Shown here: one piece after another, positions 35,488 to 44,029 of the stretch
How the letters are laid out: each line of letters opens with the position of its first letter
How positions within the stretch are numbered: position 1 is the stretch's first letter
Origin: Mycolicibacterium gadium
GTDB taxonomy: Bacteria; Actinomycetota; Actinomycetes; Mycobacteriales; Mycobacteriaceae
Direction of reading: 5' to 3'
NCBI RefSeq assembly: GCF_010728925.1
Contig: NZ_AP022608.1
Location: forward strand, 4,154,001-4,218,000
DNA: 64,000 bases
Made by a program: the position numbers and the translations under genes
Notes under the pieces: generated by a model
Told to the model about the DNA's origin: nothing
Database searches by the model: none
Seen by the model: the letters and a program-made list of their open reading frames with translations, nothing else

Positions 35488-35707
35488 CGGCTACCAGTGT
35501 GCTGGCGTGGCACCTGCTGGTCCAATCCCATCCGCCGGTCGTGGGCCACTTGACGTTTCCGCAGCGCAATTCCTGCCATTCGACAACCAATTGCTGCCAC
35601 CGGAATTAAATCCCTGACCACCAGGTTTACCAGATCAGCTGCAGCTCGAACCGCGACATTCGCCACGGCTCGGAATACGAAAAGCAAGAAGGAAGAGGGC
35701 TCGGAAG
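35488..35707. other. Intergenic region between C39-like gene and secreted protein gene
   Basis: This 220-nt gap carries the promoter region of the secreted protein at 35708. An AT-richer stretch near 35590-35640 (ttaaatccctgacc, agcaattcctgcc) and a clear purine-rich ribosome-binding site agaaggaagaggg just before the ATG are visible. No sigma-factor motif is clear enough to call. Confidence 0.4.
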
Positions 35708-36007
35708 ATGAAGAAGTTTGGATTCGCCACAGTCGCTGCGAGTGCACTCACTGCCGCATTTCTCGGACTGGCCGCGCCGGCCATGGCTGCGCCGACGGGA
35801 CCCGGGAACGCGCAGGACACCATCAGCAAGCTGGAGGCACAGGGCTACCAGGTCGTCGTCAACCGTCTCGGTAACGCGCCGCTCGAAAACGCCAGCGTTG
35901 TCGCGGTGCGTCCAGGGCAGACGTACAGCCGCACCGACCACAGTGGTCCAGGTGACGATCTGAGCACGAAGTTGCTCAGCAAGACGGTCTACGTCGACGT
36001 GAGGTAG
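35708..36007 (+). CDS. Small secreted protein
   Basis: The 99-residue protein begins with a signal peptide MKKFGFATVAASALTAAFLG, cleaved after AMA, typical of mycobacterial exported proteins. The mature 70 residues include a helix QDTISKLEAQGYQVVVNRLG followed by a strand pair (ASVVAVRPGQTYS and KTVYVDVR). This resembles a family of small secreted mycobacterial proteins of unknown function. It has its own promoter region and is followed by a terminator-like hairpin at 36035. Confidence 0.8.
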   Translation: MKKFGFATVAASALTAAFLGLAAPAMAAPTGPGNAQDTISKLEAQGYQVVVNRLGNAPLENASVVAVRPGQTYSRTDHSGPGDDLSTKLLSKTVYVDVR

Positions 36008-36034
36008 ACGGCGATCTTGGCCCTCACCCCGACG

Positions 36035-36070
36035 AGCCCCCGCGATGTCTCCCCCAGGCATCCGGGGGCT
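36035..36070 (+). terminator. Terminator-like hairpin after secreted protein gene
   Basis: AGCCCCCG (36035-36042) and CGGGGGCT (36063-36070) pair perfectly, extendable by GATG/CATC with a one-base bulge, around a short loop. It lies 28 nt after the stop codon and lacks a strong U-tract. Confidence 0.6.
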
Positions 36071-36128
36071 TGTCCCTGTTGAGTGAACAAGTGTTTCGAA
36101 TTGGCGACGGGCGGCTAACCGAAGGCCT

Positions 36129-37523
36129 GTGACATTCGACCTCACCCCGACCGCGGCGCAGCACGACCTGGCTCGCCGCACCCACGAGTTCGCCGAAGAC
36201 GTCGTGCGCCCGGTGGCAACGGAGTACGACCAGCGCCAGGAGTTTCCCTGGCCCGTCCTGGAAGAGGCGGCGGCCCGCGGCTTCTACAGTCCGTTGTTCT
36301 ATCGCGATCTCATCGGTGATCCCACTGGGCTCTCCCTGCCGATGTTCATGGAAGAGCTGTTTTGGGGCTGCGCCGGGATCGGCTTGGCGGTCGTGATGCC
36401 CGCGCTCGCGCTCTCGGCCATCGGCCAGGCGGCGTCACCGGAACAGATGCTGGAGTGGGCGCCCGAATGCTTCGGAACGCCAGGCGATCTGAAGCTCGCC
36501 GCGCTGGCGATCTCCGAACCCGAAGGCGGCAGCGACGTTCGCAACCTGCGCACCACGGCACACCGCGACGGTTCGGGACCGGACGCCGACTGGATCATCA
36601 ACGGCCACAAAATGTGGATCGGCAACGGCGGCATCGCCAACGTCCATGTCGTCAACGCCGTCGTCGACGAAGAGCTCGGCCACAAAGGGCAGGCGTTGTT
36701 CATCGTGCCCGGCGGCACCCCCGGTCTGGAGATGGTCCGCAAGCTGGACAAGCTGGGGTGCCGCGCCTCGCACACCGCCGAGCTCAAGTTCACCGACGTC
36801 CGCGTGCCTGCCGCCAACCTGCTCGGCGGAAACGACAAACTCGAATACAAGCTCGCCAAGGCCCGGGAAGTCGTGGCCGGCGGCAAGAAGTCCGGCTCGG
36901 CCACCCTCGGCACGTTCGAGCAGACGCGGCCGATGGTCGCCGCGCAGGCTCTCGGGATCGCCAGGGCAGCAATGGAATACGCCACCGAGTACGCCAACCG
37001 CCGGGAAGCGTTCGGGGCGCCGATCATCGATCACCAAGGCATCGCGTTCCCGCTCGCCGACCTCGCGACAGCGATCGACGCCGCTCGGCTGCTCACCTGG
37101 CGCGCCTCCTGGATGGCCGGCAGCGGCGTCCCGTTCGAACGCGGCGAGGGGTCCATGGCGAAGCTCGCCGCCAGCGAGGTGGCCGTCAAGACCACCGAAC
37201 GCGCCATCCAGACCATGGGTGGCTGGGGCTACATCAAGGACCATCCCGTCGAGAAGTGGTATCGGGATGCCAAGCTGTACACCATCTTCGAGGGCACCAG
37301 CGAGATTCAGCGCATCGTCATCTCCAATGCGCTCGGCGCCGCGGACGGTAAGCCCCCGCTGCACTTTGACCTCGAACCCTCCGGCGGACCGCTCAACCGC
37401 GTGTTCGGTCGCGGCACCCCGGTGCGGACCCGCGTGGCCAGCGCGGCGCTCGATGCCAGAGATCAGATTCCGGCGCCGGTAATGCGCCTGGCGATGAAGG
37501 TCCTCCGCCCACCCCGCAAGTAG
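36129..37523 (+). CDS. Acyl-CoA dehydrogenase
   Basis: The 464-residue FAD enzyme introduces a C2-C3 double bond into acyl-CoA. LAISEPEGGSDVRNL and WIINGHKMWIGNG bind FAD and substrate; QTMGGWGYIKDHPVEKWYRD and the catalytic Glu region YTIFEGTSEIQRIVIS fit the family. The C-terminus has an added tail after residue 400 that carries no motif. The GTG at 36129 is the only start near the family start. It is followed by the zinc alcohol dehydrogenase gene on the same strand. Confidence 0.94.
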   Translation: MTFDLTPTAAQHDLARRTHEFAEDVVRPVATEYDQRQEFPWPVLEEAAARGFYSPLFYRDLIGDPTGLSLPMFMEELFWGCAGIGLAVVMPALALSAIGQAASPEQMLEWAPECFGTPGDLKLAALAISEPEGGSDVRNLRTTAHRDGSGPDADWIINGHKMWIGNGGIANVHVVNAVVDEELGHKGQALFIVPGGTPGLEMVRKLDKLGCRASHTAELKFTDVRVPAANLLGGNDKLEYKLAKAREVVAGGKKSGSATLGTFEQTRPMVAAQALGIARAAMEYATEYANRREAFGAPIIDHQGIAFPLADLATAIDAARLLTWRASWMAGSGVPFERGEGSMAKLAASEVAVKTTERAIQTMGGWGYIKDHPVEKWYRDAKLYTIFEGTSEIQRIVISNALGAADGKPPLHFDLEPSGGPLNRVFGRGTPVRTRVASAALDARDQIPAPVMRLAMKVLRPPRK

Positions 37524-37583
37524 AGGTTTGGGCGGCCCGCTGTCGGGCACGTGACACGTAGCCATCAATGCAGGGAGGATCCG

Positions 37584-38762
37584 ATGCGAGCTGTGACGTG
37601 GCAGGGACGACGGAAGGTGTCCGTCGACAATGTGCCCGACCCGACGATGAAGGAACCCAACGACGCGATCATCCGCGTGACGAGCACCAACATCTGCGGA
37701 TCCGATCTGCATCTGTACGAAGTGCTCGGCGCTTTCATGAGCCCGGGCGACATCCTCGGGCATGAGGCGATGGGCGTGGTCGAGGAGGTCGGCCGCGAAG
37801 TCGACACCCTCAGCGTCGGCGACCGCGTGGTGATCCCGTTCAACATCAGCTGCGGGACCTGCTTCATGTGCGACCACGGTCTGCAGAGCCAGTGTGAGAC
37901 GACACAGAACCGCGACCAGGGCACCGGCGCGGCGCTGTTCGGCTATTCGAAACTCTACGGCGAGGTCGCCGGCGGGCAGGCCGAATACCTGCGCGTGCCG
38001 CAAGCCCAGTACACCCACATCAAGGTGCCCCACGAGGGGCCCGATGAGCGCTACGTCTATCTCTCCGACGTCCTGCCCACCGCGTGGCAGGCGGTCGAGT
38101 ACGCCGATGTGCCCGACGGCGGCACACTCGTCGTGCTGGGACTCGGCCCCATCGGATCGATGGCGTGTCGGATCGCGTCACACCGCAAGAGCGCCACCGT
38201 GATCGGCATCGATCTGGTCACCGAACGGCTGGACCGCGCACGACCGTACTGCTCGGAGGTCGTCGACCTCCGCAGCGCCGATGCCAAAGAGTTGGTGCAG
38301 AGCCACACAGCGGGCCGGGGTGCGGACGCCGTCATCGACGCGGTCGGCATGGAGGCGCACGGGTCGCCGTTGGCGACGGCGGCACAGACCGCGAGCGGGT
38401 TCCTGCCGCCTCCGGTCGGCCGCGTCGTAATGAAGCATGCCGGCGTTGACCGCCTCGCGGCCTTCAACATGGCGATCGAGCTGGTGCGTCGCGGTGGCAC
38501 GATCTCGCTGTCCGGCGTGTACGGCGGCGCTGCGGACCCGGTCAACCTGATGACGTTGTTCGACAAGCAGATTCAGCTGCGGATGGGTCAGGCCAACGTC
38601 AAGAAGTGGATCCCGGACATCATGCCGCTGCTCACCGACGAGGACCCGCTGGGCGTCGAGCAGTTCGCCACTCACCGACTGCCGCTGTCGGCGGCGCCCG
38701 ACGCGTACGAGACGTTCCAGAAGAAAGAGGACGGCATGGTGAAGGTGGTTCTCACGCCCTGA
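37584..38762 (+). CDS. Zinc-dependent alcohol dehydrogenase (MDR, formaldehyde-dehydrogenase-like)
   Basis: The 392-residue medium-chain dehydrogenase has catalytic zinc ligands in NICGSDLHLY and GDILGHEAMG, a structural zinc site NISCGTCFMCDHGLQSQC, and the NAD motif VVLGLGPIGSMACR. This arrangement matches the glutathione-independent formaldehyde dehydrogenase-like group often annotated in mycobacteria, although the natural substrate is not certain. ATG 37584 has a gggagga site nearby. It stands alone, between the acyl-CoA dehydrogenase and the membrane operon. Confidence 0.92.
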   Translation: MRAVTWQGRRKVSVDNVPDPTMKEPNDAIIRVTSTNICGSDLHLYEVLGAFMSPGDILGHEAMGVVEEVGREVDTLSVGDRVVIPFNISCGTCFMCDHGLQSQCETTQNRDQGTGAALFGYSKLYGEVAGGQAEYLRVPQAQYTHIKVPHEGPDERYVYLSDVLPTAWQAVEYADVPDGGTLVVLGLGPIGSMACRIASHRKSATVIGIDLVTERLDRARPYCSEVVDLRSADAKELVQSHTAGRGADAVIDAVGMEAHGSPLATAAQTASGFLPPPVGRVVMKHAGVDRLAAFNMAIELVRRGGTISLSGVYGGAADPVNLMTLFDKQIQLRMGQANVKKWIPDIMPLLTDEDPLGVEQFATHRLPLSAAPDAYETFQKKEDGMVKVVLTP

Positions 38763-38867
38763 TGGACACATTCCGCGTCGCCGGTTAGGTGATACCCCTG
38801 GTTTCAGATCGTGTACTTCTGGCAATATTACCGACGGGTAAGTTCGGGCGGTACTCATGAGGGTGGG

Positions 38868-40715
38868 ATGACAATGGAGTTACGTGCGATGGAGTTACTT
38901 GCTCAGGGCGACGAGGGCGGCGGGGCCGCGATCGGCGAAATAGTCGGATTGACGGTCGCCGGCGGCATCGTCGCGGCGATTTTGCTGTGGATCGGCTGGC
39001 TGCACCGCAGCCACAAGATCGACTGGCTCGCCAACCTCGCAGACTGGTCGGGACGCCGGTTCAAACGTCCACCGTGGGTGGCTTTGCCGGTGGCAATGTT
39101 CATCGCGTCCATCATCTGCGCGCTGTTCGGCTTCATCTGGGACGTCAGCCTGCACATCGGCAACGGCCGGGACGACGGCGCGCTGGCCAACCCCGCGCAC
39201 TACTTCATCCTCATCGGATTGTTCGGCATCTTCGTGGCCGGGTGCACGGCGATGGTGCTGCCCCGGGGAGCCGACGACCGCCCGGGCCCGGCGGCGGTCC
39301 GGATCACCGACGATTGGTATGCGCCGGTCGGCGGCATCGTGATGGCCGGGTGCGGTCTGTACGCGCTCATGGGCTTCCCCCTCGACGACATCTGGCACCG
39401 AATCTTCGGCCAAGACGTCACGCTCTGGGGTCCTACCCACCTGATGATGATCGGCGGTGCCGGTTTCTCCACCCTGGCCGCGCTGTACCTCGAACACGAG
39501 GGTCGCAAGGACAGAACCGATGACACCCCGCCGGACGGCATCGGCCTCAAGTTCGTCCAGTACCTGGCGTTCGCCGGTGTACTCATCGGCGCCTCGGTTT
39601 ATCAGATCGAGTTCGACTTCGGTGTGCCGCAGTTCCGCCAGGTGTTCGAGCCGATGCTGATCGCCGCCGCTGCCGCGCTGGCCCTTGTCGCCGCCCGGAT
39701 CTTCATGGGTAAGGGTGCTGCTCTCATCGCCGCGCTCATCGCCATCGGTCTGCGCGGCATCGTCGCGTTACTGGTGGCGCCCGTACTCGACGCGCCGGTC
39801 AGCTGGTTCCCCCTCTATCTCGGGGCCGCGCTGGTCGTCGAATTGCTGGCGCTGACGCCGCTCCTGAAACGTCCTGTCGTGTTCGGTCTGGTCAGCGGCC
39901 TCGGCATCGGAACCATCGGACTTTGGCTCGAGTCGCTGTGGATCAACGCCGTCTACCACCTGCCGTGGCCGACCAGCATTTGGCCGGAAGCGCTCATGAT
40001 GGCCGTTCCGGTCGCGATCCTCACCGGCGGATGCGGAGCGATGGTCGGCATGGTGCTGACGGGCCAACGGCTACCCAGTCGCGCCATCGGTGTCGGCCTG
40101 GTCGTACTCACGGTCCTGGCGATCGGCGGCGCAGCAGCCAACGGGCTGCGTTACGACGTGCCCGAAAGCGCGGCGGCCACGATCACTCTCACCGACGTGC
40201 CCACGAGTGACGGTGAGCGTTACGCAACCGCCGACGTGCGGCTCACCCCGGCGAACCTGATCGGCGACGACCCCAACTGGGTGTCGGTGTTGGGCTGGCA
40301 GGGTGGACTGGCCAACCAGCGCGGCATCTTCATCGACCATCTCGAGCAAGTCGGCCCGGGTCACTTCCGGTCCACCGAGCCCATGCCGGTATCGGGTACC
40401 TGGAAGACACTGCTGCGGGTGCACGATGGGAAAACCCTTGCCGCAGTGCCGATCTACCTGGCCGGCGACCCCGGCATCGGTGCCGAGGAAGTTCCCGCCG
40501 AGGCGACGATGACGCGGCCGTTCGTCGGCGAGATCACCATCCTTCAGCGCGAACGCAGCCCGGACATCCCTCAATCCTTGTGGTTGATCGGATGTTTGGT
40601 CGTGCTGGTCTGCACGCTGGCGATGATCGCCGGACTCGCGTGGGGCGGGGGCCGGATCAACAACAGTGAGCCGCACGACACCGAAGCCGAGCTCGAACCG
40701 ACCGCACAGGCATGA
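38868..40715 (+). CDS. Polytopic membrane protein with extracytoplasmic beta domain
   Basis: This 615-residue protein has about ten or eleven membrane helices (clear ones at IVGLTVAGGIVAAILLWIGW, AMFIASIICALFGFIW and VFGLVSGLGIGTIGLWL), then an exported beta-rich domain (ATITLTDVPTSDGERYATAD through GTWKTLLRVHDGKTLAAV, about 440-560) resembling small YtkA/FixH-like domains, and a last helix near the C-terminus. Function unknown. It overlaps the next gene by 4 nt, starting a four-gene coupled operon. ATG 38868 was chosen; ATG 38874 is possible. Confidence 0.82.
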   Translation: MTMELRAMELLAQGDEGGGAAIGEIVGLTVAGGIVAAILLWIGWLHRSHKIDWLANLADWSGRRFKRPPWVALPVAMFIASIICALFGFIWDVSLHIGNGRDDGALANPAHYFILIGLFGIFVAGCTAMVLPRGADDRPGPAAVRITDDWYAPVGGIVMAGCGLYALMGFPLDDIWHRIFGQDVTLWGPTHLMMIGGAGFSTLAALYLEHEGRKDRTDDTPPDGIGLKFVQYLAFAGVLIGASVYQIEFDFGVPQFRQVFEPMLIAAAAALALVAARIFMGKGAALIAALIAIGLRGIVALLVAPVLDAPVSWFPLYLGAALVVELLALTPLLKRPVVFGLVSGLGIGTIGLWLESLWINAVYHLPWPTSIWPEALMMAVPVAILTGGCGAMVGMVLTGQRLPSRAIGVGLVVLTVLAIGGAAANGLRYDVPESAAATITLTDVPTSDGERYATADVRLTPANLIGDDPNWVSVLGWQGGLANQRGIFIDHLEQVGPGHFRSTEPMPVSGTWKTLLRVHDGKTLAAVPIYLAGDPGIGAEEVPAEATMTRPFVGEITILQRERSPDIPQSLWLIGCLVVLVCTLAMIAGLAWGGGRINNSEPHDTEAELEPTAQA

Positions 40716-40891
40716 CCGTCGCATCGAACGCAACAAGCGTCGTCTACCTGGCCGACCACCCCATCTGGCTCGCCGTTCCGGCGTTCGCTCCGGCCATCGT
40801 GGTGGCCGGCGTGGTGGTGTTCATCGCGGTGCGCAATCGGCGCAAGGGTGACGGGGGGGCCGGCTCACCGAATACCGAAGGGAAACCGTGA
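40712..40891 (+). CDS. Small single-helix membrane protein
   Basis: The 59-residue product MTVASNATSVVYLADHPI continues into one hydrophobic helix (VPAFAPAIVVAGVVVFIAV) followed by a basic tail RNRRKGDGG, giving the N-out/C-in topology expected of a small subunit. Both ends overlap neighbours: ATGA with the gene before and GTGA with the gene after. That coupling, not homology, supports it as a gene. Confidence 0.75.
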   Translation: MTVASNATSVVYLADHPIWLAVPAFAPAIVVAGVVVFIAVRNRRKGDGGAGSPNTEGKP

Positions 40892-41304
40892 CACTGCGTT
40901 CCGCAACGACTGTTGCGTTGGCCGCCGCCCTGCTCGTCGCCGGCTGCGGAAGTGAACAAGGCCAAGGCGATAGTCAGGCCACTCCGTCGGCGACGACGGT
41001 CAACCCGTCGGACATGCAGGATCAACAGGCGCCGCCCGACCGCCTCGTCGTCGACGTCAAGATCCAGGGCGGGAACGTGACCCCCACGAACGCCCAGCTG
41101 GAGGCGTCGGTGAACGAACCGATCATCTTCGAAGTCGACAGCGACGCCGCCGACGAACTGCACGTGCACTCCAACCCCGAGCACTCGTACAAGATCGAGG
41201 CCAAGCCCGGTCAGTCGTTCCAGTTCACCGTCGCCGTACCCGGACAGGTCGACGTCGAGCTGCACGAACTGAAGAAGACCGTCGCCACCATCACCGTGCA
41301 GTGA
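40888..41304 (+). CDS. Cupredoxin-like lipoprotein
   Basis: The 138-residue protein has a signal peptide with lipobox LVAGC, a short linker and a beta-sandwich domain: PDRLVVDVKIQGGNVTPTN, EPIIFEVDSDAADELHVHSN and FQFTVAVPGQVDVELHELKK. The layout is like cupredoxin-1 domains; possible metal ligands are His in ELHVH, PEHSY and VELHEL, but the usual Cys/Met pair is absent. It may deliver or sense a metal at the cell surface. Coupled to both neighbours by 4-nt overlaps. Confidence 0.8.
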   Translation: MTLRSATTVALAAALLVAGCGSEQGQGDSQATPSATTVNPSDMQDQQAPPDRLVVDVKIQGGNVTPTNAQLEASVNEPIIFEVDSDAADELHVHSNPEHSYKIEAKPGQSFQFTVAVPGQVDVELHELKKTVATITVQ

Positions 41305-42593
41305 ACGCGGACGGGTCCGTATCCGTACTCGCCCATGGTCTGGGCGGGTCCGCCGACCTTCCGATCCCCTTCACGTATGCGCTGATCGGCGCGGCGTGGG
41401 CACTGACGTTCACCTTCGCCGTCGTCGCATTGGCATGGCGCAAGCCACGATTCGACCCCGCCAAACCCGGCCGCGCACTGCCGCCGTGGGTGACCGCGGC
41501 GGTAGACGCGCCGGTGACCCGTTGGGTGGTCGGCATCGCCGGCCTGGCCCTCACGGTGTGGGTGGGGCTCGTCGCGTTCATCGGTCCGCAGAACGCCGAG
41601 AGCCCGCTGCCCGGCGTGTTCTACGTGTTGATGTGGGTCGGGCTGGTGGCGGTGTCGGTGCTGCTCGGTCCGGTGTGGCGGGCGCTGTCACCGGTACGTA
41701 CGTTGCACCGGTTGCTCGGCGGAAAGTCGCTGCGTGACTATCCGGCGGCGCTGGGCTACTGGCCTGCGGCATTCGGGCTGTTCGCGTTCGTGTGGCTCGA
41801 ACTGGCGAGTCCCGATCCGGGGTCGCTTGCAGCGATCCGGAATTGGTTGCTGATCTATCTCGTCGTCACGCTCGCCGGAGCCTTCGTATGTGGCGCGCGG
41901 TGGTGCGCACGTGCAGACCCGTTCGAGGTCTACGGCATCGTGGTGTCGCGGTTGTCCGCGTTGCGGCGCAACCGCGACGGCCGCATCGCGATCGGCAACC
42001 CTTTTGATCATCTGCCGTCGCTGCCGATACGGCCGGGCGTTGTCGCGGTGCTGTCGGTGCTGCTGGGCTCGACGGCGTTCGACAGCTTCTCCGCACGGCC
42101 GCAGTGGCGCACGTTCATCGACGAGACGGCGGGATCCGTGACGGCCGCCACGCTGATCAACACCGCGGCGCTGTTCGTCTTCGCCGCCGTGGTCGCGGCG
42201 ACGTTCTGGCTGGCGGCCAGGGCGACAGGTGGGGTCGATCGCGAGCAGCGCAGGCTGCTGCCCGGGCAGATGGCGCATTCGCTCATCCCGATAGTCGTCG
42301 GGTACGTGTTCGCGCACTACCTGACCTATCTCGTCGAACGGGGACAGCAGACCGTCTACCTGCTGCTGGGTATGGACGCCGACGTGAATTACATTCTGTC
42401 GCTTCATCCTTCGCTGCTGGCGACGCTGAAGGTCGGCTTCGTCGTCGCAGGCCACGTGGCGGGCGTCGTCGCCGCCCATGACCGGGCGCTGCACCTGCTG
42501 CCCAAGACGCACCAGTTGACCGGTCAGCTCGCGATGATGCTGGTGATGGTGGGCTACACCTTCACCGGGCTGTACCTGTTGTTCGGCGGGTAA
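41301..42593 (+). CDS. Polytopic membrane protein of the coupled operon
   Basis: The 430-residue protein has about ten membrane helices (FTYALIGAAWALTFTFAVVA, WVVGIAGLALTVWVGLVAF and others) with cytoplasmic loops rich in Arg. I recall database labels such as 'fenitrothion hydrolase' for similar actinobacterial proteins but cannot check this, and no hydrolase motif is visible. Conserved His/Trp in the membrane loops (VFAHYLTYLVERG, AHDRALHLLPKTHQL) would fit a metal- or heme-related role; that is inference. It ends 9 nt before pncA. Confidence 0.8.
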   Translation: MNADGSVSVLAHGLGGSADLPIPFTYALIGAAWALTFTFAVVALAWRKPRFDPAKPGRALPPWVTAAVDAPVTRWVVGIAGLALTVWVGLVAFIGPQNAESPLPGVFYVLMWVGLVAVSVLLGPVWRALSPVRTLHRLLGGKSLRDYPAALGYWPAAFGLFAFVWLELASPDPGSLAAIRNWLLIYLVVTLAGAFVCGARWCARADPFEVYGIVVSRLSALRRNRDGRIAIGNPFDHLPSLPIRPGVVAVLSVLLGSTAFDSFSARPQWRTFIDETAGSVTAATLINTAALFVFAAVVAATFWLAARATGGVDREQRRLLPGQMAHSLIPIVVGYVFAHYLTYLVERGQQTVYLLLGMDADVNYILSLHPSLLATLKVGFVVAGHVAGVVAAHDRALHLLPKTHQLTGQLAMMLVMVGYTFTGLYLLFGG

Positions 42594-42602
42594 ATTCTGG
42601 GT

Positions 42603-43154
42603 ATGCGGGCGCTGATCATCACCGACGTTCAGAACGACTTCTGCGAAGGCGGTTCGCTGGAGGTGACACGCGGCGCCGAAGTCGCCGGCGCCATCAGCGA
42701 GCTGCTGGCCGGTGACCACGGCTACGCACATGTGGTGGCGACCAAGGACTTTCACATTGATCCCGGTGAACACTTCTCCGACAATCCGGACTACGCGCAC
42801 TCGTGGCCGCGACACTGCGTGGTGTCGACCTCAGGCGCCGACTTCCACCCCCATCTGGATACCGGCGAGGTCGAGGCCGTCTTCCGCAAGGGTCAGTACG
42901 CCGCCGCCTACAGCGGCTTCGAGGGCGCCGACGACGACGGCACCCTGCTGGCCGACTGGCTACGGCAGCGCGGTGTCGACGAGGTCGACATCGTCGGTAT
43001 AGCGACGGACTACTGCGTGCGAGCGACGGCCGCGGATGCCGTGGAGTCGGGGTTCGCCACCCGCGTCCTGCTGGACCTGACGGCCGGCGTCGCGCCCGAG
43101 TCGACAACCAAGGCCATCGAGGACATGCGCGCCGCCGGGGTCGAGATCAGTTAG
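42603..43154 (+). CDS. pncA: Nicotinamidase/pyrazinamidase PncA
   Basis: The 183-residue enzyme converts nicotinamide to nicotinate for NAD salvage and activates pyrazinamide. Catalytic Asp8 (IITDVQNDF), Lys96 (FRKGQYAAAYSGFEG) and Cys138 (ATDYCVRATAAD), and metal ligands Asp49, His51, His57 and His71 are all present at the same numbers as in M. tuberculosis PncA. It lies 9 nt behind the coupled membrane operon and its end overlaps the convergent hydratase gene by 8 nt. Confidence 0.97.
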   Translation: MRALIITDVQNDFCEGGSLEVTRGAEVAGAISELLAGDHGYAHVVATKDFHIDPGEHFSDNPDYAHSWPRHCVVSTSGADFHPHLDTGEVEAVFRKGQYAAAYSGFEGADDDGTLLADWLRQRGVDEVDIVGIATDYCVRATAADAVESGFATRVLLDLTAGVAPESTTKAIEDMRAAGVEIS

Positions 43155-43980
43155 TCGGATCGACCGGACGTCCCGTCCATTCGGGCGCCCGGTTTTCCAG
43201 ATGGGCTCGCACACCTTCCCTGGCGTCGTCGTGGCCCATCACCGCGACGTGGATCTCGGTTTCGCGGCGACCGACGGCGGCACGGTCGAGGTCGAAGGAA
43301 TCCCACAGCAGACGCTTGCTGGCTGCCACCGACATCGGCGCGGTGTTCGTCGCGATGTCGCGCGCCACCTCCAGGGCGGCAGGGAGCACGCCATCTGCAT
43401 CGAGCACCCGGCTGCCCAGCCCGAGTTCGACAGCTCGGCGCCCGTCGAATGTCGCACCGGTCAAAAGGATTTCGGCCGCGTTGGCGATCCCAATGAGCCT
43501 CGGCAGCACCCAGTGCGAGTAGGCGTCGCCGACGACCCCGCGCCGCACCTGGACGATGCCGTACCGCGCATCGGCGGCGAAGAACCGTATGTCGCACTGC
43601 AACGCCAGAGTCAGACCCAATCCGATCGCGTGGCCATTGACCGCCGCGATCACCGGCTTGGACAGCGTGAAGGCGGGCACGTCGATACCGGCCGCGCTGA
43701 ATCCGGATCCCGGGTTGGCGAAGGTGTCCTCACCGGCGGCCAAGTCGGCACCCGCGCAGAACGCCGGGGGTGCGCCCGTCAGCACGACGGCGCGGACTCC
43801 GTCGTCGCGTTCGCAGGTCCGGTAGGCGTCGGCGAGCTCCTCACGCATTCCGTCGCCGACGGCATTGCGCCGCTCGGGGCGGTTGAGCGTGATAGTTGCC
43901 ACACCACTGTCAACGGCCAGCAGCAATGTGCGGTATTCGTGTGACGGAGTCATTGGTTGCAATGCTTTCGCATTGGGCAT
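43147..43980 (-). CDS. Enoyl-CoA hydratase/isomerase family protein
   Basis: The 277-residue crotonase has oxyanion-hole segments APPAFCAGADLAAGE and VNGHAIGLGLTLALQCDIRF, and the region IVQVRRGVVGDAYSHWVLPRLIG, where hydratases carry their second catalytic Glu; here it is Val-Val-Gly, so it may be an isomerase or another crotonase activity. A Met in MTPSHEYR (43953) is an alternative start nine codons inside. It is convergent with pncA and divergent from glgX. Confidence 0.88.
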   Translation of the reverse strand: MPNAKALQPMTPSHEYRTLLLAVDSGVATITLNRPERRNAVGDGMREELADAYRTCERDDGVRAVVLTGAPPAFCAGADLAAGEDTFANPGSGFSAAGIDVPAFTLSKPVIAAVNGHAIGLGLTLALQCDIRFFAADARYGIVQVRRGVVGDAYSHWVLPRLIGIANAAEILLTGATFDGRRAVELGLGSRVLDADGVLPAALEVARDIATNTAPMSVAASKRLLWDSFDLDRAAVGRRETEIHVAVMGHDDAREGVRAHLENRAPEWTGRPVDPTN

Positions 43981-44029
43981 CCCCTAACGTCGCCTTCGTT
44001 CGTATCCGTACTGATTTTGGAGCTGCAAC

